DNA of 64,000 nt, taken from contig NVWK01000011.1 of assembly GCA_002733605.1 (NCBI GenBank), positions 350,856 to 414,855 of the forward strand, read 5' to 3'. The position numbers and the translations under genes were made by a program. This document shows positions 43,808-53,562 of this stretch, piece by piece. Numbering within the stretch: position 1 is the first letter of the stretch; every line of letters begins with the position of its first letter. The DNA comes from Robiginitomaculum sp. GTDB taxonomy: Bacteria; Pseudomonadota; Alphaproteobacteria; Caulobacterales; Maricaulaceae. Below the pieces are notes generated by a model. That model saw only the letters and a program-made list of their open reading frames with translations, was not told the origin of the DNA and made no database searches.

Positions 43808-46800
43808 ATGGGAAATAGAAAAAGGATGGATGTGGTGCAGAAATTATTGATCGCTAATCGGGGCGAAATCGCGGTTCGGATTGCGCAGGCGGCGGCAGGC
43901 ATGGGCATAACTTCCGTGTGTGTTTACGCCGAGGACGATGCGCAGGCCTTGCACACACATATCGGCGACGCCGCGGTGGCGTTGGACGGGCAGGGTGTGG
44001 CCGCGTATCTGGATCAGAAGCAATTGATCGCGATTGCCGAGCGTACAGGCTGTGACGCGGTGCATCCGGGCTATGGTTTCTTAAGTGAAAATGCGGAGTT
44101 TGCGGAGGCCTTGGAAAAGGCTGGATTGATCTTTGTCGGGCCGGATGCACGGGTTTTGGAAATGTTTGGCAACAAGGCTAGTGCGCGGGCGTTGGCGAAA
44201 AAACTGGATGTGCCTTTGCTCCCCGGTACGCAGGGGGATGCAACGCTGGAGGATGTTCAGGGGTTTTTTGAAAGCCTGAAACCGGGTGACGCCATGATGA
44301 TCAAAGCGCTTGCGGGCGGTGGTGGGCGCGGCCTGCAAATTGTCCGCACAGGGGACGCGTTGCCAGCGAAATACGAGCAATGCCGCAACGAAGCCCGTAT
44401 GGCGTTTGGCAAGGACGCAGTGTATGCGGAGCGCTATATTTCTAAGGCCCGCCATATAGAAGTGCAAATTCTCGGAGACGGGACGGGTGCGGTCAGCCAT
44501 GTGGGGGAGCGGGAATGTTCCTTGCAGCGCCGGCACCAAAAACTGGTCGAAATTGCGCCAGCCCCTTATATTTCGGATGTGCTCCGTGAACAGCTTTGTG
44601 ATGCGGCGGTGCGTATGGCTGTGTCTGCTAAATACCGCAATATCGGGACGTTCGAATTTTTGGTAAATGTGGACGACGGGTTCTTCTTTATGGAAGCCAA
44701 TCCGAGAGTGCAGGTCGAGCATACAGTGACGGAGGCCGTGAGCGGTCTCGATCTGGTGCAAATTCAATTACAATTGGCGCAGGGAAAATCCTTGCAAGAT
44801 TTGGGTTTGCTACAAGAGCAAATTCCGAACCCGCGCGGTATGGCCGTGCAGGTGCGGATCAATATGGAAACCATGGAGGCGGACGGCACATTGAAACCGG
44901 CAGCCGGGACAATCCGTGCGTATGAACCGCCGTGTGGTTCGGGGATACGGGTTGATGGCTGTGGGTATGTTGGCTACGCGCCAAGTCCGCGCTTTGACAG
45001 TCTGCTGGCTAAAATCATTGTGCATTCTGCAGTGCCTGATCTGGTACAGGTTTTACGTCAGAGCTATCGGGCTTTGTGCGGGTTCAAGATCGAGGGGGTG
45101 GCGACGAACCTCGAATTTATGAAAACCCTGCTTAGCCATAAGGATGTGTGTTCGGGCCAATATCATACAGGGTTTATTGATGCCCATATAAGTAATCTGG
45201 TAAATACAGAGCAGGATCACCCTAAGCTTTATATGAGTTCGTCTGAAGCGCGCGCGGAGGAAAACAAAGTCCAAAGTGTGCAAGGGCCAGCAGGTTCTGT
45301 GCCGATTTATGCGCCGATGCTGGGGACAGTGATTGGGGTGAAGGTCGAGACTGGGGATGTCATTCCGGCGGGTCAGAGCGTCTTGATGATGGAAGCCATG
45401 AAGATGCAACACATGATACCGCCGCCAGAAGCCGGTAAAATCGTCCAGATGTGTGTGGCCGTGGGCGATATGGTGTCAGAGGGGGATGTGCTCGGATTTC
45501 TGGAACCGGGGGATGTTGGCCAAAGCGTATCGGCGCAGGTGGATATTGATCTGGATGTTATACGCCCCGATTTGGAGGAAATCCAGAAACGTCAGGCTTT
45601 GACCCAAGACGCGGCGCGCGCAGACGCGGTGGCTAAACGTCACAAGACGGGGCAGCGCACGGCGCGCGAGAACATCAAGGATTTGTGTGACGCGGATACA
45701 TTTACCGAGTTCGGCTCTTTGGTGGTGGCGGCACAACGCACGCGTCGATCGCTTGAGGATTTAATCCATAAAACACCGGCGGATGGTCTTGTCACCGGTT
45801 TTGGTCGGGTCAATGGAGATGTGTTTGCGCAGGCTGATCTATGCGCCATCCTGCATTACGACTATACGGTGATGGCGGGCACGCAAGGGATGAAGAACCA
45901 TGCCAAGACGGATCGTATGCTGGAGATCGTGGCGAAAACCCATCGGCCGGTTCTGTTTTTCACAGAGGGCGGTGGTGGGCGTCCGGGAGATGTAGACGCG
46001 CAAGTAGTTGGCGGTCTGTTTATCAAAACCTTTAGCCTGTTTGCCAAGCTGAGCGGGCTTGTGCCATTGATTGGGATTAATTCGGGCTATTGCTTTGCCG
46101 GCAATGCGGCGTTTCTGGGATGTTGCGATGTGATCATTGCGACAGAAAACGCGTCCATTGGTATGGGCGGCCCGGCGATGATCGAGGGCGGGGGTCTTGG
46201 GGTGGTGCATCCGGCCGAGGTCGGGCCAATAGATGTGCAGTCCAAAAACGGGGTTGTTGATATACGGGTGCGCGACGAGGCGCAGGCGGTTGCGGTCGCC
46301 AAGCAATACCTATCCTATTTTCAGGGCGAGTTAACTGAGTGGACATGTGAGGATCAACGTGGTCTGCGCCACATTATTCCCGAAAACCGGTTACAGGTTT
46401 ATGATGTGCACAGGGTTATAGATATGCTTGCGGATAGCGGGTCTGTGCTGGAGTTACGGGCTGAATTTGGTTTGGGCATGGTCACGGCTTTTGCGCGCAT
46501 TGAAGGTAAGGCATTTGGTATCATCGCCAATAACCCGGTGCATCTGGCGGGCGCCATTGATAAAGACGGCGCGGATAAGGCGGCCCGGTTTATGCAATTG
46601 TGTGATGCGTTTGATATGCCGTTGTTGTTCTTGTGCGATACGCCGGGGATTATGGTCGGGCCAGAGTCTGAACGGGGCGGGCATGTGCGTCATTGTACCC
46701 GCCTGTTTGTCAACGGGGCTAATCTCAGTGTGCCGTTCGTAACGATTATTTTACGCAAAGCCTATGGTCTTGGCGCGATGGCGATGGCGGGCGGGGGCTT

Positions 46801-47113
46801 TCATGAAAACCACGGCACGGTCGCTTGGCCGACAGGCGAGTTTGGCGGTATGGGGTTGGAAGGGGCGGTGCAACTCGGCTTTCGCAAAGAGCTGGAAGCG
46901 GTAGACGATCCCAAGGCCCGCCAAGATTTGTTCGAGGCGATGGTGGCGAAAATGTACGAGACGGGCAAGGCGTTGAACACGGCCAGCCTGTTTGAAATTG
47001 ACGACGTTATTGATCCGGCGCAGACCCGTGCCTGGGTAAGCATCACCTTGTTGTCTGCGCCGAGAGTTTTGAAACGCACTAGGAAGAAGCGTCCCAATAT
47101 CGATACATGGTAG
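43808..47113 (+). CDS. Single-chain biotin-dependent acyl-CoA carboxylase
   Basis: 1101 residues joining all carboxylase parts. Biotin carboxylase, ~10-455: KLLIANRGEIAVRI, ALAGGGGRGLQIVR, FMEANPRVQVEHTVTE. Biotin carrier, ~500-570: LMMEAMKMQHM with biotinyl Lys532. Carboxyltransferase, ~600-1090: GQRTARENIKDLCD, GGGGRPGDVD, LCDTPGIMVGPESE. Most bacteria split these into two or three genes; fused forms of ~1100 residues are known as long-chain acyl-CoA carboxylases with broad substrates. The start could instead be ATG 43826 (MDVVQKLLIANRG). Stands alone upstream of the Tad locus; substrate not predictable. Confidence 0.92.
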   Translation: MGNRKRMDVVQKLLIANRGEIAVRIAQAAAGMGITSVCVYAEDDAQALHTHIGDAAVALDGQGVAAYLDQKQLIAIAERTGCDAVHPGYGFLSENAEFAEALEKAGLIFVGPDARVLEMFGNKASARALAKKLDVPLLPGTQGDATLEDVQGFFESLKPGDAMMIKALAGGGGRGLQIVRTGDALPAKYEQCRNEARMAFGKDAVYAERYISKARHIEVQILGDGTGAVSHVGERECSLQRRHQKLVEIAPAPYISDVLREQLCDAAVRMAVSAKYRNIGTFEFLVNVDDGFFFMEANPRVQVEHTVTEAVSGLDLVQIQLQLAQGKSLQDLGLLQEQIPNPRGMAVQVRINMETMEADGTLKPAAGTIRAYEPPCGSGIRVDGCGYVGYAPSPRFDSLLAKIIVHSAVPDLVQVLRQSYRALCGFKIEGVATNLEFMKTLLSHKDVCSGQYHTGFIDAHISNLVNTEQDHPKLYMSSSEARAEENKVQSVQGPAGSVPIYAPMLGTVIGVKVETGDVIPAGQSVLMMEAMKMQHMIPPPEAGKIVQMCVAVGDMVSEGDVLGFLEPGDVGQSVSAQVDIDLDVIRPDLEEIQKRQALTQDAARADAVAKRHKTGQRTARENIKDLCDADTFTEFGSLVVAAQRTRRSLEDLIHKTPADGLVTGFGRVNGDVFAQADLCAILHYDYTVMAGTQGMKNHAKTDRMLEIVAKTHRPVLFFTEGGGGRPGDVDAQVVGGLFIKTFSLFAKLSGLVPLIGINSGYCFAGNAAFLGCCDVIIATENASIGMGGPAMIEGGGLGVVHPAEVGPIDVQSKNGVVDIRVRDEAQAVAVAKQYLSYFQGELTEWTCEDQRGLRHIIPENRLQVYDVHRVIDMLADSGSVLELRAEFGLGMVTAFARIEGKAFGIIANNPVHLAGAIDKDGADKAARFMQLCDAFDMPLLFLCDTPGIMVGPESERGGHVRHCTRLFVNGANLSVPFVTIILRKAYGLGAMAMAGGGFHENHGTVAWPTGEFGGMGLEGAVQLGFRKELEAVDDPKARQDLFEAMVAKMYETGKALNTASLFEIDDVIDPAQTRAWVSITLLSAPRVLKRTRKKRPNIDTW

Positions 47114-47289
47114 GGTCTGGCCCAAGGGTTTGAGGCGGACTTGAGAGGGTGCAAATCGCAAGCCTTTATTAACCTATATTATCAAACTAATAATAACTGC
47201 GTTCTTTCACGGCATTTTTAGGCGCATGTGCCCATGCTGTTCCCTTCAATGGACGCACTTGGTGTGTTCGCTCGAAACAGGGGATGGAT

Positions 47290-48267
47290 ATGCGGCGCAA
47301 TACGCTCATAACTTTGGGACTCTCAACGGCCTTTGGTGCTTTGGCAATTGTTTTGGCCAGAGGCTGGATCAATACGGCTGTGAGTACACAGTACGAACAA
47401 ACACGGCCCGCCGCTGCGGCGCAAGCTGTGACAAACATAAAAACGGTGCCCGTCTTGGTGGCAGACATGTCTTTGCAGTTCGGGGATCGGCTGACGCCAC
47501 AAAATGTCCGGATCGCCGAGTTTCCGGCCGACGCTGTGCCCGAGGGCAGTTTCTCCGATATTGACAGCCTGTTTTCAAATCCGGACGTGCCAACCGTTGT
47601 GCTGGGCCAGATGGCGGCCAATGAACCTATTCTCGGCTTTAAACTGAGCGGGCCGGGTGGACGGGCGACGCTTTCGGCTTTGTTGGGCGAAAATATGCGC
47701 GCGGTGTCTTTGCGGGTCAATGATGTCTCCGGTGTCGCCGGGTTCGTGCAGCCGGGGGATACGGTGGATGTTTTGTTCGTTCAGGAAATGGAAGATACGA
47801 AAGGGGCCTCGCCCCAACGTGAATTTATGCGCAACAGCGAGCGTTCCAAAACCAATTACCAGAACATGACATTGGTGCAAAACATCAAGGTGCTCGGATC
47901 GGGTCAACGATCTGAGACCGTGAACAATCAGGTGGTTGTGGTCAAGACGGTTACGGTCGAGGTCACGCCCCGGCAAGCGCAAAAATTGGCATTAGCCATG
48001 CGGGTGGGCGAGTTAAGCCTGAGCCTGCGTCAAGCCGGATCACAAGCTCTAAACGCCCTTGAAGTTATGAAGGGCAAAGATTTGCGCGCCGATAGGGCGG
48101 CACCAAAACACGGTGCAAAAATGAAAACAAAACGGGCGTATACGCCCAAACCACGTTCCAAAAACACAAGTGGTGTAGCCAGTATTATCGTCGTGCGCGA
48201 CGGTAAAGTGAAACAAGTCAAGGTGTTTAAAGACACAGATACGACTGCAAAATTGGCAGGAGGATAA
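47290..48267 (+). CDS. cpaB: Flp pilus assembly protein CpaB
   Basis: 325 residues from ATG 47290 (AGGGG six bases upstream; ATG 47284 lies too close to that site). Membrane helix ~3-23 (LITLGLSTAFGALAIVLARG), an SAF domain (VLVADMSLQFGDRLTPQNVRI), then FVQPGDTVDVLFVQEME and LVQNIKVLGSGQ, typical of CpaB/RcpC. It is a periplasmic factor of the Tad secretion system that helps export Flp pilin. The C-terminal ~55 residues are basic and Lys-rich. First gene of the Tad run. Confidence 0.93.
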   Translation: MRRNTLITLGLSTAFGALAIVLARGWINTAVSTQYEQTRPAAAAQAVTNIKTVPVLVADMSLQFGDRLTPQNVRIAEFPADAVPEGSFSDIDSLFSNPDVPTVVLGQMAANEPILGFKLSGPGGRATLSALLGENMRAVSLRVNDVSGVAGFVQPGDTVDVLFVQEMEDTKGASPQREFMRNSERSKTNYQNMTLVQNIKVLGSGQRSETVNNQVVVVKTVTVEVTPRQAQKLALAMRVGELSLSLRQAGSQALNALEVMKGKDLRADRAAPKHGAKMKTKRAYTPKPRSKNTSGVASIIVVRDGKVKQVKVFKDTDTTAKLAGG

Positions 48268-48271
48268 GAGG

Positions 48272-49675
48272 ATGGCTAAGGTTTTGAAGAAATCTCTTTT
48301 GATATGTACAGCTGCGGTTGTGATGTGTGGGGCTTTGGCGCCGCAAGCGATCGCGAAATCCTGGGTAGAATCGGGTCAGGCCAGTAACCAGATTGAAGCC
48401 AATCTGGTTAAAGGTGGCACATTGGTCCTTAAATCCGACACGGCATTTTCCGAAGTGCGGGTGGTGGATAGTTCTGTGGCCGATATTGTCGTGCTGAGCG
48501 ATAAATCGTTTCAATTGCGCGGCAAAGACCGGGGCAAAACCAGTGTCATGATTTATGACAAGCAAGGTCGCCTGACCGATGTGATCGAAATTAATGTCGG
48601 GTATGATATTCAGAGTTTGAAAAAAAGCCTGTATGAGAGCTTCCCCAAAGAGCGCATCGAAGTGCGCAAACTGGCGGATCAAATTTATATGTCCGGCAAT
48701 GTAAGTTCGAGCCGGATTGCGGATCAGGCTGTTAAAATCGCGCAAGCTTACGGCGGCGAGAATGTAACGTCTGGACTGACGGTCCGCGATTCCCATCAGG
48801 TCATGTTAGAGGTGCGGTTTGTTGAAGCCAACCGGAGTGCAATTAAGGAATTGGGGGTCGGATTGTTGATCCAGCAGGCTGGCCAATTTTCAATGACCAG
48901 CGGGGTTGGTACGCTTGGAGGTGCGCCTGCTGCCAATGCTTTGATGCAAGGTGTGGTCGGAGCAACCAGTATTGATATGAGCATTCACGCGCTGGAAGAA
49001 AAGGGCGTGATGCGGACATTGGCCGAACCGAATTTAATCTCTATGTCGGGCGAAACTGCTAGCTTTTTGGCGGGCGGAGAATTTCCGATACCGGTCGCGG
49101 GACCAAATGGTGAAATTGCCATTACCTATCGCCAGTTTGGTGTGGGTTTGTCCTTTACGCCTCTGGTTTTGGACGACGGGATTATTCATTTGAAGGTCAG
49201 CCCGGAAGTGAGCCAGTTGGATACAACCAATTCGGTGCGCGTGGGGGGTGTCGAGGTACCGTCTTTAAGTATCCGCCGTGCCGATACAACGATTGAGCTT
49301 CGCAATGGTCAAAGTTTTGCGATTGCAGGGCTGCTCCAAAACACACAATCCGACCGTGGTGTGCAAGTGCCGTGGCTCGGGGATATACCGATATTGGGCA
49401 CGCTTTTCCGCTCGTCCAGATATAAAAAGAACGAGACGGAACTTGTGATTATCGTGACGCCAAGACTGGTGCAGCCGGTTTCGGATATTCGTGAACTGGC
49501 GACGCCGCTGGATGGTGTGAGAACACCGAGCGAGATGGAATTTTTCCTCAACGGGAAACAGGACGGAGGGGTTTCGCCTTCTGGTTCAAACACCGCCAAG
49601 TCTTCCTTTCAGGATATGGCGAAAACCAGTGCGCCGGGCGGGTTATCTGCCAGTTACGGTCATTCTATTCAATAG
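48272..49675 (+). CDS. cpaC: Tad system outer-membrane secretin CpaC (RcpA)
   Basis: 467 residues with a signal peptide (~1-28). The pilus and BON-like N-domains show LVKGGTLVLKSDTAFSEVRV and LYESFPKERIEVRKLADQIY. The secretin domain has VMLEVRFVEANRSAIKELGV, LAEPNLISMSGETASFLAGG, GVGLSFTPLVLDDGIIHLKV and VPWLGDIPILGTLFRSSRYK, which is the secretin signature. It forms the pore for the Flp pilus. AGGAGG is about 10 bases upstream, four bases after the cpaB stop. Confidence 0.95.
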   Translation: MAKVLKKSLLICTAAVVMCGALAPQAIAKSWVESGQASNQIEANLVKGGTLVLKSDTAFSEVRVVDSSVADIVVLSDKSFQLRGKDRGKTSVMIYDKQGRLTDVIEINVGYDIQSLKKSLYESFPKERIEVRKLADQIYMSGNVSSSRIADQAVKIAQAYGGENVTSGLTVRDSHQVMLEVRFVEANRSAIKELGVGLLIQQAGQFSMTSGVGTLGGAPAANALMQGVVGATSIDMSIHALEEKGVMRTLAEPNLISMSGETASFLAGGEFPIPVAGPNGEIAITYRQFGVGLSFTPLVLDDGIIHLKVSPEVSQLDTTNSVRVGGVEVPSLSIRRADTTIELRNGQSFAIAGLLQNTQSDRGVQVPWLGDIPILGTLFRSSRYKKNETELVIIVTPRLVQPVSDIRELATPLDGVRTPSEMEFFLNGKQDGGVSPSGSNTAKSSFQDMAKTSAPGGLSASYGHSIQ

Positions 49676-49696
49676 GCTATCCAATAGGAGTTAGTT

Positions 49697-49957
49697 ATGA
49701 AAATTTTACACATTTCAAGTCTCGCCGCTCTCGTGTTTTTGGGGGCGTGCGCCACGACGAGTCAACCCGTGTTGCAAGGCCATCTTGATGAACGTCTGGG
49801 CACGGCGACACGCACAAATATTACTGCGCATTTTGTAGCGCCGAGCGCGGCACAAAAGGCCAATACATTTATTCCTGCCGACCCGGCCCGTACGGCCTTG
49901 GCCCGTAAGGACTACGAGGAAGGTAGTTTGCCGGTGCCGCGTTCAGGCGGAAATTAA
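49697..49957 (+). CDS. Small Tad-locus lipoprotein (in the cpaD position)
   Basis: 86 residues with a lipobox (LAALVFLGACATT, Cys18). After it comes a short soluble part (TRTNITAHFVAPSAAQKANT, then PADPARTALARKDYEEG). CpaD proteins at this point of the Tad operon are about 200 residues and help the secretin; this is much shorter and keeps only a weak resemblance to their NLAAQV...DP segment. It could be a reduced CpaD or a separate pilotin-like lipoprotein. AGGAG eight bases before the ATG. Confidence 0.7.
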   Translation: MKILHISSLAALVFLGACATTSQPVLQGHLDERLGTATRTNITAHFVAPSAAQKANTFIPADPARTALARKDYEEGSLPVPRSGGN

Positions 49958-49979
49958 ACAGCTTTAGGAGGACAAACCA

Positions 49980-51041
49980 ATGGATAAACATTGCGAAAAT
50001 GATGATGTTCTTTTGCTCACAGATATAGTGACGCAGGGCGAAGATGATATGCTCACCATTCCCGAGTGTGTGGAAGTCGATCTTGAGCAGTCTGATTTTG
50101 AAGATGCGGCTTTCGAGGTTGCCGATTTTGTGGCTTCCCCTGACGATCATAAGAACGAAGACGGTTCTGAAGACGGGCCAGAAGACAAGAATGACGACAA
50201 AGCCGAGATCAAAGATGGCCAAATTTGGGCTTATCTCGGTGTTATGGGCGGGGCCGGTGTGACTAGCCTTGCGGTACAGACAGCGTTTGAATTGTCGGCG
50301 TTGCATAAGGACAAGACGGTGTGTTTGGTGGATCTGGATTTCGAACGCGGTGATTGCGCCGGGTATCTGGATATTATGCCAAGCGTTAATCTGGATGAAT
50401 TAAACGCGGCCAAGGGGCGTATGGATGCCGACTTGGCGGCCACATTTATTGGCCAATACAAGAAGAAATTTTCGGTCATTTCTTCCGAGGGTGAAATGGG
50501 TGGCAATGACCGCGTCGATACGGATGCGCTACTTGGTTTATTGGATTGTGTTTGTGGCATGTTCGATTTTGTCGTGCTTGATATTCCGCCCATGTGGCGT
50601 CCCTGGACGCAGGCGGTGATCGGGGCTGCGGATAAATTTGCATTGGTGACAGAAATGCGGGTACCAGCGCTGCACCGCACGAAAAAGCTATCCGCTTTTA
50701 TTTCTTCTGCCATGTCGCTTCCGGTAGAGATTTCTATTCTCGTCAATAAATACGAGCGGAGGAATCTAAGCCATTCTGTCAATATTAAAGACGCGGGACA
50801 GGTTTTGGGAAAAGCGGATTTTGGCCAGATTTGTGTCGATGAAGAGACAGTACGCTCCGCTATCAATTGCGGCAAGCCGGCAGGCAAGATCAGTCCCGAG
50901 GCGCGCTACACGAAATCCGTACGGGCCCATGTTCATCACTGGCTGGGCACGGAGGCTAAGTGTGAAAAGGCACCAATATCGTTGTTTAAACGGCGTCCGA
51001 AATACGAACGTCGCCGCGAACGCGAACGCAAACGGGCTTAG
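49980..51041 (+). CDS. cpaE: Tad pilus assembly protein CpaE/TadZ
   Basis: 353 residues. The N-terminal ~80 residues are acidic and irregular, ending in an Asp/Glu/Lys-rich stretch in place of the usual receiver-like domain. From ~85 the ParA/MinD-like ATPase begins: YLGVMGGAGVTSLAVQTAFE is the deviant Walker A, but its signature Lys is Val. VCLVDLDFERGDCAGYLD and FVVLDIPPMWRPWT follow. TadZ proteins locate the pilus machine at a cell pole and can lack ATP turnover. AGGAGG precedes the ATG. Confidence 0.88.
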   Translation: MDKHCENDDVLLLTDIVTQGEDDMLTIPECVEVDLEQSDFEDAAFEVADFVASPDDHKNEDGSEDGPEDKNDDKAEIKDGQIWAYLGVMGGAGVTSLAVQTAFELSALHKDKTVCLVDLDFERGDCAGYLDIMPSVNLDELNAAKGRMDADLAATFIGQYKKKFSVISSEGEMGGNDRVDTDALLGLLDCVCGMFDFVVLDIPPMWRPWTQAVIGAADKFALVTEMRVPALHRTKKLSAFISSAMSLPVEISILVNKYERRNLSHSVNIKDAGQVLGKADFGQICVDEETVRSAINCGKPAGKISPEARYTKSVRAHVHHWLGTEAKCEKAPISLFKRRPKYERRRERERKRA

Positions 51042-51098
51042 GCGCATTTTAACCAAGCTTCATCATCTGAATTTTACAAGCAGGATTTAAAAGTAATT

Positions 51099-52595
51099 AT
51101 GGGACGATTTTCGAGCATAAAAACACCTTCACCCTCTGAGCAAACGCCACAGATCGTAGAAGATATTGTTACTGCGGATGTACAAGAGACGGCCGCGCAT
51201 ATCACGCCTGTTGAAGTGGTGAAAACCAAACAAGTGAAACTGGGGCCTGCGCCAAAACTCGGCGCAGGGGAACTGGCAGAGAATGCCCGTGTCTTGAAGG
51301 ACAAGCTGCGTATTCATGCGAAACTGATTGACGATCTTGATCTGTCTTTAATCGATCAGTTGGACGGGGAGGAACTTCGTAAACAGATCGAAACCCAAGT
51401 TGCCGAGATTGCAGTGGCCGAGAAGATGAAGCTGAACAGGGGTGAAATTCGCGAATTTACCAAAAGTATTATCGACGAAATGACTGGCCTTGGGCCGCTT
51501 GAGCCTTTGCTGGCCGATCCAACTATCAGTGATATTTTGATCAATACCCATGAACATGTGTTTATAGAACGCGGTGGTGAGTTGGAAGAAACGGATGTGA
51601 AATTTGCCGATGAAGCGCATTTACTGCGAATCATCAATAAAATTGTTTCGGCTGTTGGACGTCGGGTTGACGAGAGCCAACCAATGACCGATGCCCGCCT
51701 TATGGACGGGAGCCGGGTCAATGTGGCGGTGGCGCCGATTGCTGTTGACGGGCCATTGGTGTCCATTCGGAAGTTTTCCAAAAATCCGTTTACGCTGGAT
51801 GATCTGGTGGGCTTTGGGGCTTTGCCGGATGTGGTGGCGCAGTTTTTATGGGCGGCCTGTAAGGCAAAAACAACGATTTTAATCTCCGGGGGTACCGGTT
51901 CGGGTAAGACGACATTGTTAAATGCCATGTCTCAGGCGATTAGCCATAAGGAACGGCTGATCACGATTGAAGATGCGGCCGAATTGCAGCTGTTGCAGCC
52001 GCATGTGGCGCGGATGGAAACCCGTCCGCCCAATCTTGAAGGCAAGGGTGAAATCCGTCAGCGCGAGTTGGTGAAAAATGCGCTGCGTATGCGCCCCGAT
52101 AGAGTTATTCTGGGGGAGGTGCGCGGCGAGGAAGCTTTTGATATGTTGCAAGCCATGAATACGGGCCATGAGGGTAGTTTGGCGACTTTGCATGCCAATA
52201 CACCTCGCGATGCGCTTACCCGTCTTGAGCAGATGGTGGCGATGGGGGATATGAAAATTAGTCCCGAAGCCGTTGCCGGACAAATTGCGAATGCGATTGG
52301 TCTGATTGTACAGGCCCAGCGCCTCAGCGATGGTCAGCGGAAAATCACATCGGTTTCCGAGGTCACCGGTATGGAAGGCCGGGTGATCCAGATGCAGGAA
52401 ATTTTCAACTATACCCGTACGGGCTCTGGCCCGAATTATGAAGTTATAGGTGAATTTCGCGCGACAGGGATTCGTCCACAATGTCTGCACGAGATTTTGA
52501 CAGGCGGTCATAAAGTTGACGAGAGTATTTTCGAACCAGGTGTTTTACCGGTCGGGAAGGTTTCCGAGAAAACTATGGCGGAGTTAATACCCTAG
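51099..52595 (+). CDS. cpaF: Tad pilus ATPase CpaF/TadA
   Basis: 498 residues, a type II/IV secretion ATPase. A variable ~60-residue head is followed by the helical N-domain ([20 protein letters not shown]). The motor shows Walker [16 protein letters not shown] (~262-276), the Asp box [12 protein letters not shown], Walker [20 protein letters not shown] and the His box [19 protein letters not shown]. It powers Flp pilus extension and retraction. One base separates its stop from tadB. Confidence 0.96.
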   Translation: MGRFSSIKTPSPSEQTPQIVEDIVTADVQETAAHITPVEVVKTKQVKLGPAPKLGAGELAENARVLKDKLRIHAKLIDDLDLSLIDQLDGEELRKQIETQVAEIAVAEKMKLNRGEIREFTKSIIDEMTGLGPLEPLLADPTISDILINTHEHVFIERGGELEETDVKFADEAHLLRIINKIVSAVGRRVDESQPMTDARLMDGSRVNVAVAPIAVDGPLVSIRKFSKNPFTLDDLVGFGALPDVVAQFLWAACKAKTTILISGGTGSGKTTLLNAMSQAISHKERLITIEDAAELQLLQPHVARMETRPPNLEGKGEIRQRELVKNALRMRPDRVILGEVRGEEAFDMLQAMNTGHEGSLATLHANTPRDALTRLEQMVAMGDMKISPEAVAGQIANAIGLIVQAQRLSDGQRKITSVSEVTGMEGRVIQMQEIFNYTRTGSGPNYEVIGEFRATGIRPQCLHEILTGGHKVDESIFEPGVLPVGKVSEKTMAELIP

Positions 52596-53555
52596 ATGTC
52601 CCTCTCTCCTGTCCTCATCATATATGTGCTGATTTTCGCGGCCGCTTTCACGACGATGCAATTGATCGTGGGGGCCGGACGACACGGTGCGCGCAAGGTT
52701 AAAATTGTCAATGCCCGCATGCAATTGCTGGCGAAGAATGAGTCGCAAACGGATGTGCTCAATATTTTGCGAAAATCACGCGGGCTGGATAATGAAGGCA
52801 AAATCGCCAAGTCGAAGAACTGGCTGAATGCGCAAGTTGTGCATTCGGGCCTGCCGCTTGGGGAAAAGCGTATCTATATGATTATGCCGGTGACGGCCAT
52901 TGTCTGTGCCGCGCTTGCTTTTTTCTTTACCCGTAATGTTTTGGCGTTTGGGGCAGCTGTGCCTTTAGGGTTGGTTTTGCCGGTGTTTGTGGTGGTGACT
53001 GCGGCGCGTAAGCGACGTGAGAAAGCCATTCGGCAATTGCCGGATAGTCTGGACGTTATTGTGCGCTCACTACGCGCCGGGCATCCGGTGCCGGTCGCGA
53101 TTAATTTGGTGGCGCGGGAAATGCCTGATCCTATCGGGTCGGAATTTGGCATGGCCAGTGACGAGATTACCTATGGTACGGAGCTTGGCAAAGCCATTCA
53201 AAGGCTGGCGGGGCGCGTCGGTCATCCGGACTTTGATATGTTGGCGGCGACGGTACGCTTGCAGGAGAAAACCGGGGCCAATCTGGCCGAGCTGCTAGGT
53301 ACAAATGCGAAGATGGTGCGTGATCGTCAGAAAATGCGCTTGAAGATCAAGGCGGCGTCTGCGGAAGGGCGCATGTCGGCGATGATCCTGAACGTTGTGC
53401 CGTTTCTTTTGTTCGCGGCCGTGAATTTGCTGTCCCCGGCTTTCTACGGGGATGTCAAGGATGTGGCCTTTATTAAATATGGCCTGATCGCTGCCCTGGT
53501 CTGGATGATGATCGGGAATCTGGTGATCCGTAAAATGATCAATTTTAAGATATAG
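52596..53555 (+). CDS. tadB: Tad inner-membrane platform protein TadB
   Basis: 319 residues. Membrane segments at ~5-22, ~95-135 (AALAFFFTRNVLAFGAAVP) and two near the C-terminus. The T2SSF (GspF-like) domain has LPDSLDVIVRSLRAGHPVPV, KAIQRLAGRVGHPDFDMLAA and TGANLAELL, the usual TadB motifs. It pairs with TadC to form the pilus platform under the CpaF ATPase. The ATG is immediately after the cpaF stop codon. Confidence 0.94.
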   Translation: MSLSPVLIIYVLIFAAAFTTMQLIVGAGRHGARKVKIVNARMQLLAKNESQTDVLNILRKSRGLDNEGKIAKSKNWLNAQVVHSGLPLGEKRIYMIMPVTAIVCAALAFFFTRNVLAFGAAVPLGLVLPVFVVVTAARKRREKAIRQLPDSLDVIVRSLRAGHPVPVAINLVAREMPDPIGSEFGMASDEITYGTELGKAIQRLAGRVGHPDFDMLAATVRLQEKTGANLAELLGTNAKMVRDRQKMRLKIKAASAEGRMSAMILNVVPFLLFAAVNLLSPAFYGDVKDVAFIKYGLIAALVWMMIGNLVIRKMINFKI

Positions 53556-53562
53556 GTGTGAT

